A stretch of DNA of 7,199 nt, from NCBI GenBank assembly GCA_021162325.1, contig JAGGYV010000335.1:1-7199 (forward strand). The letters run 5' to 3'. Positions 1-6,095 of the stretch are shown here, in pieces. The notes under the pieces were generated by a model. The model had not been told where the DNA came from. It made no database searches and worked only from the letters and a program-made list of their open reading frames with translations. The DNA comes from Desulfobacteraceae bacterium (GTDB lineage: Bacteria > Desulfobacterota > Desulfobacteria > Desulfobacterales > Desulfosalsimonadaceae). The first letter of the stretch is position 1; the number at the start of each line of letters is the position of its first letter. Both the position numbers and the translations under genes were made by a program.

Positions 1-1
1 A

Positions 2-469
2 TCCGGCATTGTCTATGCAGAGTGTTGTGAACCAATAATCAAAGGCGAAATCGCCGCTGAAACGGCTGTGCAGCTCATGCGAGCCAGATATAGCGCTTAC
101 TCAAAAGTAGAGACGGATTTTTTGCTTCAATCCCTCCACCCGGACCATCGCAAAGAGCATGACAACGACCAGACCCGGGACTGGGCCGCCAATTCCATTT
201 GGGAAGGCCTGGAAATTGTAAACACCGAAAATGGTGGAAAAGAGGATACGAGCGGAACGGTTGAATTTATAGCGCATTACACCGCAAAAGGTGCAAAAAA
301 CAGACATCATGAACTTGCTTCGTTTATCAAGCCTGATGATGCCTGGTATTTTACAGATGGTGCCGCTGTTCCCCCAAAGCAGTTTGTCAGAGAAAGCCCT
401 AAAGTCGGCCGAAACGATCCCTGTCCGTGTAACAGCGGGAAAAAATATAAAAAATGCTGTGGCCGATAA
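2..469 (+). CDS. ychJ: YchJ-like SEC-C metal-binding protein (5' truncated)
   Basis: The reading frame is open from the left window edge (first full codon at 2) to TAA at 467-469, giving 155 visible residues. E. coli YchJ has about 152, so probably only a handful of N-terminal residues are missing. The visible start, SGIVYAECCEP, is the second half of an N-terminal SEC-C motif (CPCGSG-x-Y-x-x-CC); the CPC half lies outside the window. Next comes the family signature QLMRARYSAY, then a central alpha/beta NTF2-like region ending in WYFTDG. The C-terminus carries a complete SEC-C motif, NDPCPCNSGKKYKKCCGR, whose four cysteines are expected to bind zinc, as in the SecA C-terminus. The GTG at 68 is internal and not the start, because homology continues upstream of it. 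The family is cytosolic and its cellular role is not established; a link to SecA or protein quality control is only a suggestion from the motif. The assignment is confident; the symbol follows family membership. Confidence 0.9.
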   Translation, partial: SGIVYAECCEPIIKGEIAAETAVQLMRARYSAYSKVETDFLLQSLHPDHRKEHDNDQTRDWAANSIWEGLEIVNTENGGKEDTSGTVEFIAHYTAKGAKNRHHELASFIKPDDAWYFTDGAAVPPKQFVRESPKVGRNDPCPCNSGKKYKKCCGR

Positions 470-485
470 AAGCGAACAGTGACTG

Positions 486-1310
486 TCACACGTATTCACA
501 AAGCAGTTCCCTCAGACGGTCACTTAAAAACATGATGGATTCGATATCCAGATGCTGGGTGATGGTGTCGTCAAATGACAGTTTGGCTTCCGCTCCAAAC
601 CCGTCTGTTTCATCTCCGTCCCAGAACATGAGCATGACCGGCACCCGGGGCAGGGGGGAAAACAGCATGGCCACATCGCTGGTTGGATATTCGTCATGCT
701 TGTCAATGCCGCCGATTTTCAATGCTGCCTGAGTTAAGGCATCAATGTTGCCCTGGAATTTTTCAATAAGCGGTTTTTCTACATGTTCCACCATGGATAT
801 TATTTTGGATACCGTGTTGGGGATTTCGACAAGATTACGCCATTTGCCTGTGGGCTGCGCGCTGCCGCCCTGGGCCATGTGAATGTATATAAACACCTGT
901 TCATAGCGTGTCATGGCGGATTCGTCTTTGTGCATGATCCGGTCCTGGGTGATAATAATGTGTTCATTAAAATAGGGGAGTTCTAAAGCGGGTTGGCCGT
1001 CTTTTTCAATCAATTGCCCGCCGATCCTGTCCGGCAGATCTTCAATTTTCATGGAGGCAGATCTTTCTTTTGCCCATTTAAGGGCATCCTCTTTCATGTC
1101 TCTTCTTAGCCATTTGCCGGCGGCATATTGTTCGGCAAGCTCTTTTTCACAGGCGTTGATGACTTCTTTTGTCAGGTAGGGGCAGTTTTTGATGGGGTGC
1201 TTTTCAGACACCACCATGCTGGCAAATGCCATGCAGGTGGGAAATCCGCAGTCTTTGCAATTGGTTTTCGGCAGGATATCCCGGTATAAGTCGACAACTG
1301 ACAGGGCCAT
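486..1310 (-). CDS. DUF3786 protein with N-terminal corrinoid-protein-like 4Fe-4S domain
   Basis: This 274-residue protein has two parts. Residues 5-50 contain LPKTNCKDCGFPTC followed by KNCPYL, placing cysteines at 18, 21, 26 and 43. This C-x2-C-x4-C-x16-C spacing is that of the Fe-S domain at the N-terminus of the large subunit of the acetyl-CoA synthase corrinoid protein (AcsC/CdhE type), so a 4Fe-4S cluster is expected. Residues from about 90 to 270 match DUF3786, including the segment PRVPVMLMFWDGDE and a C-terminal helix. The function is unknown; a redox or corrinoid-associated role in anaerobic C1 metabolism is an inference from the Fe-S domain. I chose the ATG at 1308-1310 because AAAGGA sits 9 nt upstream of it. 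In-frame ATGs further upstream (the first at 1370) lack such a site and would add residues unlike the family. There is no signal peptide or membrane segment, so it is cytosolic. It converges with the ychJ-like gene. Confidence 0.85.
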   Translation of the reverse strand: MALSVVDLYRDILPKTNCKDCGFPTCMAFASMVVSEKHPIKNCPYLTKEVINACEKELAEQYAAGKWLRRDMKEDALKWAKERSASMKIEDLPDRIGGQLIEKDGQPALELPYFNEHIIITQDRIMHKDESAMTRYEQVFIYIHMAQGGSAQPTGKWRNLVEIPNTVSKIISMVEHVEKPLIEKFQGNIDALTQAALKIGGIDKHDEYPTSDVAMLFSPLPRVPVMLMFWDGDETDGFGAEAKLSFDDTITQHLDIESIMFLSDRLRELLCEYV

Positions 1311-1402
1311 ATTATAAAATCCTTTATTTTTTGGGGTGAAGTAAGTGAATGATGACATTAAGTCCATCAAATTTTAATGAGTGTCTCAATGATAATTTTT
1401 TT

Positions 1403-1490
1403 GTTATTGCGAAGGCGGCACAATGTTAAGCAATTTTCATTTACCCAAATGATTACTTCGTCGATCGTTCCTCGTATATCGTAATGACAA
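1403..1490. repeat. Degenerate palindromic intergenic repeat
   Basis: The left arm begins GTTATTGCGAAGGCGG and ends in AAGCAATTTT (1403-1436). The right arm runs from GATTACTTCGTCGATCG to CGTAATGAC (1451-1488). Each arm, read toward the centre, resembles the widespread bacterial intergenic sequence of the form GTCATTGCGAGG...CGACGAAGCAATC, so the pair forms an imperfect hairpin. The right arm and its flank resemble the element at 4372-4514: both read TAATGACAAC and then a diverged tail ending in a T-rich GTT stretch. No encoded protein is expected. Confidence 0.65.
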
Positions 1491-1788
1491 CATGGATTTA
1501 AAAGTTTTTGTTGTATTCCTGACTAAAATATTAATGCTGATTTAAGATTTGTCCATTGAAAAAGGTTATACTGCGTTGAGTCGTCGGTATAATGAATCTG
1601 TTTTTCGATATCTGGAATCTATCGGTTTTGGGCTTTTGAATATTCATAAATCGCCCTGAAGATATATTTGGTTAAATATTGCACCTCAATTAAACAAAAT
1701 AGAAAAATGGGATATAATAGCGATTGATTTTTTATAAGGTAGCGAGTATTCTTTAATATATTCATAGTTTTCCCGATTTGATAATTTA

Positions 1789-1817
1789 TTGATAGTGTTC
1801 GCGGATTCATAGATAAC
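1789..1817 (+). promoter_or_regulatory. Candidate sigma70-type promoter of the antitoxin-toxin pair
   Basis: TTGATA at 1789-1794 (5 of 6 matches to the -35 consensus) is followed after 17 bp by GATAAC at 1812-1817 (4 of 6 matches to the -10 consensus). Transcription would start near 1824, leaving a leader of about 20 nt that carries AAAGGA at 1830-1835, 7 nt before the GTG start. A second TTGATA lies 11 bp upstream (1778-1783). The region is AT-rich, so chance matches are likely. Confidence 0.35.
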
Positions 1818-1842
1818 GACTATTTGTTGAAAGGATTTACAG

Positions 1843-2097
1843 GTGGAAACACAATTTTTGGAAGGATTCAATGAAATATTGGAACCATTGGGAACGCAAT
1901 CTGCCCAATTTTTCCTTGCTGCCAGCCTGTATCATGCCCAAAAGGTCAGTTTTCTGCGCGCTGCAGAGCTGGCAGGTTTATCGTTTGAAGAATTTAAGAC
2001 CAGATTGAAAGAGCATTTTAGTACAGGTTATATATTGTTCAATGAAACTGTTATGGGTGACCTAAACAGTGTTAATAAAATTTTATCAGATGCATGA
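1843..2097 (+). CDS. UPF0175 family antitoxin-like protein
   Basis: This 84-residue protein starts at GTG 1843, supported by AAAGGA at 1830-1835 with 7-nt spacing. Residues 28-57 (SLYHAQKVSFLRAAELAGLS and the following FEEFKTRL) match the core of UPF0175 small proteins, where a short helix-turn-helix-like segment typically reads KLSLGKAAELAGLS. The acidic tail with a DLNSVNKIL segment also fits the family. UPF0175 proteins are commonly found directly before DUF3368 PIN-like genes and are regarded as antitoxins: they would bind and neutralise the partner and probably repress their own promoter. Here the stop codon overlaps the start of the partner gene as ATGA, the usual arrangement for translational coupling. 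It is cytosolic. The pairing is strongly supported by context; the neutralising activity is inferred. Base composition is visibly AT-richer than in the flanking minus-strand genes, which suggests acquisition. Confidence 0.85.
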   Translation: METQFLEGFNEILEPLGTQSAQFFLAASLYHAQKVSFLRAAELAGLSFEEFKTRLKEHFSTGYILFNETVMGDLNSVNKILSDA

Positions 2098-2564
2098 AAT
2101 CTATTGATGTCGTTTCCAATACCAGTCCATTGATATTTCTTGAGAAAATCGATTCTTTAAATCTGTTAAAGAATTGTTTCCGAACGGTATATATCTCTGA
2201 AGGAGTAAAAGATGAATGGGGTATAAAATCCATTCCGAGTTTTATTTCAGTTCATTCTCTTTCAGAGTTTGGGAAGAGTTATGTTGAGGGAGCAATCGGT
2301 CGGCTTCATAAAGGTGAGCTTGAAGCGATTCAGTCGGCAGTTGAATTGAATTGCAAAGTTATTTTGCTGGATGATTTGTTAGCAAGGCGTGCCGCTGAGA
2401 AAAAAGGACTGGTGCCTCTGGGTGTTCTTGGTGTTTTGAAAATTGCATGTAAATTAGAGCTATTAACACAGGAAGCGGTGAGACGCAAAGTTTTTGAATT
2501 GATTAACAAGCATGGTTTGTTCATTTCATCGAACATCTTAAAGCAATACTTTGATGCTTTTTAA
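2094..2564 (+). CDS. DUF3368 PIN-like putative ribonuclease toxin
   Basis: This 156-residue protein belongs to the DUF3368 branch of the PIN-domain (VapC-like) superfamily. The N-terminal strand reads VVSNTSPLIFL (residues 6-16), the family equivalent of the VapC D-T-S-x-L-I motif. GELEAI (74-79) supplies the second acidic position. VILLDDLLARRAAEKKGL (89-106) supplies the third, with D93 and D94, followed by the diagnostic GVLGVLKIA. PIN proteins are metal-dependent ribonucleases, and toxin family members typically cleave tRNA, rRNA or mRNA; the target here cannot be predicted. Position 9 is Asn where VapC toxins have Asp. This variant also occurs in DUF3368 proteins, so loss of activity should not be assumed. 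The gene has no Shine-Dalgarno of its own and starts inside the ATGA overlap with the antitoxin, implying coupled translation. Length is normal for the family and the frame is intact. Confidence 0.85.
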   Translation: MKSIDVVSNTSPLIFLEKIDSLNLLKNCFRTVYISEGVKDEWGIKSIPSFISVHSLSEFGKSYVEGAIGRLHKGELEAIQSAVELNCKVILLDDLLARRAAEKKGLVPLGVLGVLKIACKLELLTQEAVRRKVFELINKHGLFISSNILKQYFDAF

Positions 2565-2709
2565 GACTCGTCAATTTTGTGTTCCAATCCGGTAGAAAAT
2601 AAAATGCTTATTAAAAAGATTTTGATGGTGTTTCGCAACCACTGTGTCTGAAATAACTTATCAGATATTTATAAGGAAACTGTTCGAATGTGGAGTTCTA
2701 AAATTGTCT

Positions 2710-4293
2710 TTACACGGTATTCAACTGTCGATATAGGGATTTATTTTTTCGATACAGCCGGATAAAGATGTCGTAGAGTTCATCATATATTTTGCGGTTA
2801 TCCGGGTTCGGTTGGAAGGTTTTGCGGATTTTGGTTAGCCTCGGAATATCGTCAAATGTGATATACCCCATCCCCACAGACGCAATGAAAGCCGCTCCCC
2901 GGGCATTGGCCTGCCTCGGATTCTCCACCTGGCAGATGTCCCGGTTTAATACATCGGCGAAAATCTGACACCACACATCCGACTGTGCACCGCCGCCAAT
3001 GAAATGGATGGGGTTCATTTTCCGTTTAATGAAGCGTTCCACATATTTTAAGCTCCACCGGGTATTATACGCCACCCCCTCCATCACCGCCCGGATCATA
3101 TGATCCTGGTTCGTGGTTTTAGACATGTTGAAAAAACCGCCCCGCAAATTGGTGTCATCCACCGGTGTCCGCTCACCATTGAGCCATGGCAGAAAAATTA
3201 ATTTGTGGCTGCCTGCCGGGACTTGTCCGGCAATGTCATCAACATGTGTGAACGGATCAATTTGATGATCCGCTTTAAGCGGGTTGTTATAAAACAGCAG
3301 ATTGTCAAACAGGTGGCTCAGGCACCCGCCGGCCATATCCTGTTCGTTTACAGACTGGTATTTTCCGGGTATGGCCGTCGGGAAAGAAGCAATGGAATGA
3401 AGGACATCTGTTTTTTTAAACGGGATCACGGCCTGGATCCATGAAGAGGTGCCGATGTACAGATGCCCGGCAAAATCATTGACCGCACCGGAGCCGATGC
3501 AGGCCGTCTGGTGATCTGGTGAACACATCACCACTTTGACATCTTCAGATATGCCGATTTTTTCAGCTATGTTTTTGCTGACAGTGCCGAGGATGTCCGT
3601 GGAGGCCCCCATTGGCGGTAGCTTATTCGGGTCCAGGCCTAAGAGAGAGATTAGTTTTTTATCATAGGAGATGTTATGGATATCCCGGATATCCGATACC
3701 CAGAAGAGCTGCATGGAGTCATAGGAGGCAGCAAATTTTCCGGTGAGTTTTAAATTCAAAAAATCCTTGCTGGGCAGAAATTGATGGGTTTTTTCATATA
3801 TATCGGGAAACTCGTTTTTAATCAGCAGTACGTGGGCAATATCGTCTTTGCCGGAAAGGGTAGGGCCCCCGCCGGTTTTTGGAATCCATTTCATAATCCG
3901 GAAAACCCCGTATCCTTCAACGCTGGGAAAACCGCCGACAATTTCTTTTACATAGGGCGCACCCCGGGAATCCATCCAGGTCAGGGCGTTCATCAGGTGA
4001 TCGCCATTTTTATCCACTGCGACGGTAGTGGAAAACGTGCTGGAAACGGCAATCGCAACGATCGTCTCGGAACTGACCGATTGCTTGGCAACCAGCCGGG
4101 CGCAGGCTTTTATCAGGGCCTGCCACCAGTCATCCGGGTCCTGTTCCGCGCCGCCGCCGGGCAGAAAGGTGATAGCTGTCTTTTCATATTCATAATCCAG
4201 CACCTGGCCGTGTATGGAAACAATGGCCGCCTTGATGCCGGATGTCCCGTGGTCAATGGCCAGGATAAATTTATTTTTTTGCGGATCAGTCAT
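2710..4293 (-). CDS. FGGY-family carbohydrate kinase, xylulokinase-like
   Basis: This 527-residue cytosolic ATP-dependent sugar or polyol kinase is closest by motif to D-xylulokinases. The N-terminal FGGY domain (about 8-265) opens with LAIDHGTSGIK (D14, T17, K21; phosphate-binding loop). It continues with EQDPDDWW (50-57), the xylulokinase-type WMDSR (106-110) and FLPSKDFLNLKLTG (172-185). The putative catalytic base is D260 in CSPDHQTACIGSGAV. The C-terminal domain carries GTSSW (281-285), LPWLNGERTP (368-377), a RAVMEGVAYN helix (401-410) and the adenosine-binding FIGGGAQSDVW (431-441). Length fits the family (about 480-530). I chose ATG 4291-4293 over a GTG at 4300-4302 in the same frame, because the longer form has no ribosome site; even the chosen start has only a weak one (AAGTGA). 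Xylulose is the default guess for substrate, but motif differences leave it open. No sugar transporter or isomerase is visible nearby. A LacI-type palindrome at 4313-4325 suggests regulation. Confidence 0.88.
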   Translation of the reverse strand: MTDPQKNKFILAIDHGTSGIKAAIVSIHGQVLDYEYEKTAITFLPGGGAEQDPDDWWQALIKACARLVAKQSVSSETIVAIAVSSTFSTTVAVDKNGDHLMNALTWMDSRGAPYVKEIVGGFPSVEGYGVFRIMKWIPKTGGGPTLSGKDDIAHVLLIKNEFPDIYEKTHQFLPSKDFLNLKLTGKFAASYDSMQLFWVSDIRDIHNISYDKKLISLLGLDPNKLPPMGASTDILGTVSKNIAEKIGISEDVKVVMCSPDHQTACIGSGAVNDFAGHLYIGTSSWIQAVIPFKKTDVLHSIASFPTAIPGKYQSVNEQDMAGGCLSHLFDNLLFYNNPLKADHQIDPFTHVDDIAGQVPAGSHKLIFLPWLNGERTPVDDTNLRGGFFNMSKTTNQDHMIRAVMEGVAYNTRWSLKYVERFIKRKMNPIHFIGGGAQSDVWCQIFADVLNRDICQVENPRQANARGAAFIASVGMGYITFDDIPRLTKIRKTFQPNPDNRKIYDELYDIFIRLYRKNKSLYRQLNTV

Positions 4294-4312
4294 TGAATTC
4301 ACTTTTCAAAAT

Positions 4313-4325
4313 TGAAACGGTTTCA
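4313..4325. promoter_or_regulatory. LacI/GalR-type operator candidate upstream of sugar kinase
   Basis: TGAAAC-G-GTTTCA is a perfect 6+1+6 palindrome located 19 bp before the kinase ATG on the minus strand. LacI/GalR-family regulators (CcpA, Cra and similar) typically bind palindromes of the TGAAA(C/G)...GTTTCA kind, often controlling sugar kinases. No such regulator is encoded in this window. I could not place a convincing -10/-35 pair around it, so its exact relation to the promoter is unknown. Confidence 0.45.
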
Positions 4326-4371
4326 TAATTCAAAAATGCTTGGTTTTCATTAAAAAATTTATTTTCAATTG

Positions 4372-4514
4372 GTTGAACGAAAAGTCTCGTAACTATGACT
4401 TTTCTGTATCGAGGGAGGTACGACCAAAGCAATCCCATCAATGCCAAGGGATTACTTTGTCGCTCGTTCCTCACTCCGCGTAATGACAACTTCGATTAAG
4501 GGTTTTCGTTCAAC
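4372..4514. repeat. Palindromic MITE-like element with perfect 12-bp terminal inverted repeats
   Basis: The ends are GTTGAACGAAAA (4372-4383) and its exact reverse complement TTTTCGTTCAAC (4503-4514), enclosing 119 bp. Inside is a second, imperfect hairpin. Its left arm, CGAGGGAGGTACGACC followed by AAAGCAATCCC (4410-4436), pairs with a right arm running from GGGATTACTTTGTCGC to CTCACTCCG (4448-4478) across a loop of about 11 nt. The element codes for nothing and lies between two same-strand genes, so any read-through transcript would fold into a long hairpin. No target-site duplication is evident. It shares its right portion with the repeat at 1403-1490. Confidence 0.65.
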
Positions 4515-4574
4515 GACGAATAAGGGTTGTAACGGGTTGGAGCAGTTCATGAAGGGCTCCCTGCTGTTGCCTGA

Positions 4575-5804
4575 TCAAATGTCAATAACTTCAATATTGC
4601 CGTGCTCATCAATTTTCTGGACAATCACTCCGCCGAACTCTTCATGGCTGTCCTTGTCCTTTTTGTCAAGTCCCATGACTTTGGAAATCAGATCAATAAA
4701 ATCCACCGGATTCACACACCCTTCCGGCGGCAGCACGCCTTTTTCCGTTATTTTCCCCTGCTGCATGAGCATCGCCCCCATGGCTGCCGGAATGCCGGTA
4801 CCTTCCCCAAGCGCTTCGCTTTGAGATGCCATGTGGAACCGGTATTCCTGGTATTTGCCGTCTTTTTTCCCTTTTGCCACCACTGAGCAGCACCCGCGCT
4901 GACCACCGAAATTGGTTTCTTTTAAAATCCGTTCCCGTTCCCGGATAATATAGGCCATGGCAAAATCATAGGGCGTTATCATGTATCCGTTAACATTTAT
5001 TGGCTTGCGACTGGCAAGGCCGGCCTTGCAGACATCCTTGGTCAGGGTGTAATACTCATGCGGCAGTACGGTTCCACGGTTGGTGACCTGTTTGAGCGAT
5101 ATATATTTGGGGATGGTCACCTGTTCCGGGTGAGGGTAGGGGTATACATTAATATCATTACCAAGGGCCGGAAAATCAAATTTTCTTCTTAAGGCTTTTC
5201 CGTCTTTTTCAAAGAATTTCACATACCGCAGCTCGCCGTCTAAAAACATGGGAATATCAATGCTCATGCAGTGAAACCGGTGGCCGATGACCCCTTCACC
5301 TTCAAAGGGTTCCCCGCCATGGGCATGAAAAATATCAATGGCCTCTGTTTCATCCAGCAGATGGTCGGCAGCGAATTTTGCCAGCAGGTTGGTGGCGCCC
5401 GGTGAACTGCCCATGCCGATTAGGGCGGTGATCCCGGCGGTTTTTGCTTTTTCATGCCAGTCAAAAATCTCAAGTGTGACATCCACATCGTCACATACAT
5501 CCACATAGTTAATTTTTGCCGCAATAACCTGTTCTAAAATGATTTTGACGGTTTTGTAAAACGGCCCGATACAGTTGATGACCAGGTCGCATCCGGCAAT
5601 GGCGTTTTGGATGCTTCGCGGGTCTTCGGCATTGACTTTTATATATGAAATGTTTTTTTGCAGGGCCTCGGATATGATGGTTTCGGCACGCTGCTGGTTC
5701 ATATCGCCGATAATAATTTGAGAAAAAATATCCTGTGCGGCCAGGGTTTTCACTGCCACGCTGCCTACTGCGCCGCATCCGCCGAGTACAATTACTTTTG
5801 CCAT
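4575..5804 (-). CDS. Saccharopine dehydrogenase family NAD(P)-dependent oxidoreductase
   Basis: This 409-residue cytosolic enzyme has an N-terminal Rossmann fold: VIVLGGCGAVGSVAVKTLA (4-22) is the dinucleotide loop and D34 in IIGDMN ends the second strand. DLVINCIGPF (73-82) and NYVDVCDDVDV (99-109) are typical of the saccharopine dehydrogenase NADP-binding domain, and GMGSSPGATNLLA (130-142) leads into the second domain. The C-terminal GEGTGIPAAMGAMLMQQG with GVLPPEGCVNP (333-366) is the usual family ending. Family members make or split secondary amines (saccharopine, carboxynorspermidine, opine-like products), but many homologues are uncharacterised, so the substrate is not predicted here. 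I chose ATG 5802-5804 because AAAGGA stands 9 nt upstream; ATGs further upstream (5822, 5837) lack a ribosome site, and translation from them would run through it. The likely promoter carries a perfect 23-bp palindrome, suggesting repression. The sugar kinase follows 281 bp downstream on the same strand. Confidence 0.85.
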   Translation of the reverse strand: MAKVIVLGGCGAVGSVAVKTLAAQDIFSQIIIGDMNQQRAETIISEALQKNISYIKVNAEDPRSIQNAIAGCDLVINCIGPFYKTVKIILEQVIAAKINYVDVCDDVDVTLEIFDWHEKAKTAGITALIGMGSSPGATNLLAKFAADHLLDETEAIDIFHAHGGEPFEGEGVIGHRFHCMSIDIPMFLDGELRYVKFFEKDGKALRRKFDFPALGNDINVYPYPHPEQVTIPKYISLKQVTNRGTVLPHEYYTLTKDVCKAGLASRKPINVNGYMITPYDFAMAYIIRERERILKETNFGGQRGCCSVVAKGKKDGKYQEYRFHMASQSEALGEGTGIPAAMGAMLMQQGKITEKGVLPPEGCVNPVDFIDLISKVMGLDKKDKDSHEEFGGVIVQKIDEHGNIEVIDI

Positions 5805-5839
5805 TTTTTGGTTTCCTTTCATGAAATATGATTGCACAG

Positions 5840-5862
5840 TAAATTTAACATTGTTAAATTTA
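5840..5862. promoter_or_regulatory. Perfect 23-bp palindrome, probable repressor operator
   Basis: TAAATTTAACA, a central T, then the exact reverse complement TGTTAAATTTA form an 11+1+11 palindrome 35 bp before the oxidoreductase start codon. It lies just downstream of the candidate -10 and over the expected transcription start, where a dimeric repressor would block initiation. Length and symmetry suit a TetR-family protein, and one is encoded upstream (6374-7006), but binding is an inference. There is no T-tract or GC-rich stem to suggest a terminator. Confidence 0.55.
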
Positions 5863-5890
5863 ACTAAGTTCAGAAATGGAAAAATGTCAA
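5862..5890 (-). promoter_or_regulatory. Candidate promoter of the saccharopine-dehydrogenase-like gene
   Basis: On the minus strand a consensus TTGACA (-35; 5885-5890) is followed after 17 bp by TTAGTT (5862-5867), a poor -10 match. The perfect -35 with a weak -10 and the adjoining 23-bp palindrome suggest a regulated promoter. The -10 assignment is uncertain. Confidence 0.4.
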
Positions 5891-5961
5891 GAATTTTTTT
5901 GTTTTATTTTATGGATTATTATTTATTGTGGCTTTTCAGCCATTTTTTGAGAATCTTTGCC

Positions 5962-6015
5962 TTGTAGGGGCGGGGTCTATCCCCGCCCGAAACGGCATGA
6001 ATCCCTCCCCTACAA
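5962..6015. repeat. GC-rich double-stem palindromic repeat
   Basis: Outer arms TTGTAGGGG (5962-5970) and CCCCTACAA (6007-6015) are exact inverted copies. Inside, GGGCGGGG (5968-5975) can alternatively pair with CCCCGCCC (5981-5988) over a 5-nt loop. This is a recognisable type of bacterial intergenic repeat (GTAGGGGCGGG...CCCCTAC). It could also help terminate transcription of either flanking unit, but has no T-tract. A translated reading across it and the next repeat gives only a spurious peptide. Confidence 0.7.
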
Positions 6016-6067
6016 TGGCCGGAATCATGATCAAGGTCGGCTTTTCAATAAGTCAGGCCATTAATTT

Positions 6068-6095
6068 CTGGATTCCCGCCTTCGCGGGAATCCAG
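6068..6095. repeat. Short perfect hairpin repeat of the GGATTCCCGC family
   Basis: CTGGATTCCCGC (6068-6079) and GCGGGAATCCAG (6084-6095) form a perfect 12-bp stem closed by the loop CTTC. The sequence is a well-known dispersed intergenic hairpin in many proteobacteria, often mistranslated as a peptide with IPAFAG. It is stable enough to affect transcript ends, but a following T-tract is lacking on both strands. Confidence 0.75.

Larger units (their letters stand above)
1311..1842. other. Intergenic region, AT-rich, with repeat and gene relic candidate
   Basis: This 532-bp gap separates the divergently transcribed DUF3786 gene and antitoxin gene. It holds the degenerate palindromic repeat at 1403-1490 and a candidate promoter at 1789-1817. 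Between them, a 37-codon open stretch at 1546-1659 (plus strand) has protein-like composition but no recognisable start or family. The rest, especially 1660-1830, is very AT-rich. I see no RNA gene or riboswitch, and no clear promoter for the DUF3786 gene. Confidence 0.6.

Noticed and set aside
470..485. Terminator between the convergent ychJ-like and DUF3786 genes
   Set aside because: The 16-bp gap and its edges contain only a tiny TGAC-T-GTCA symmetry; too short for an intrinsic terminator.
101..499. A 132-codon minus-strand open frame
   Set aside because: It is antisense to the ychJ-like gene with its clear SEC-C motif, and has no supporting ribosome site or family.
1668..1682. TGGTTAAATATTGC resembling the sequence at 7104-7120 upstream of tetR
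   Set aside because: The resemblance needs gaps and lies in AT-rich DNA with no regulatory context; likely coincidence.
1619..1871. Two short minus-strand open frames of about 60 codons in the AT-rich spacer
   Set aside because: They overlap each other in different frames, one runs into the antitoxin gene, and their composition reflects AT-rich DNA; no family is recognisable.
2647..2665. Weak inverted repeat TCTGA...TCAGA between the toxin and kinase 3' ends as a bidirectional terminator
   Set aside because: The stem is short, AT-rich and bulged, and is not followed by a proper T-run on either strand.
3781..4296. A 171-codon plus-strand open frame
   Set aside because: It lies wholly opposite the FGGY kinase, whose motifs are intact; its own sequence shows no recognisable family.
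4286..4489. A 67-codon minus-strand open frame upstream of the kinase
   Set aside because: It is mostly translation of the palindromic element (SLRGVRNERQSNPLA is typical of this repeat type) and has no protein family.
4539..4560. GGAGC...GCTCC near-palindrome just downstream of the oxidoreductase stop as a terminator
   Set aside because: The stem is interrupted by two mismatched positions on each side of TTCATGAA, and no T-tract follows on the minus strand.
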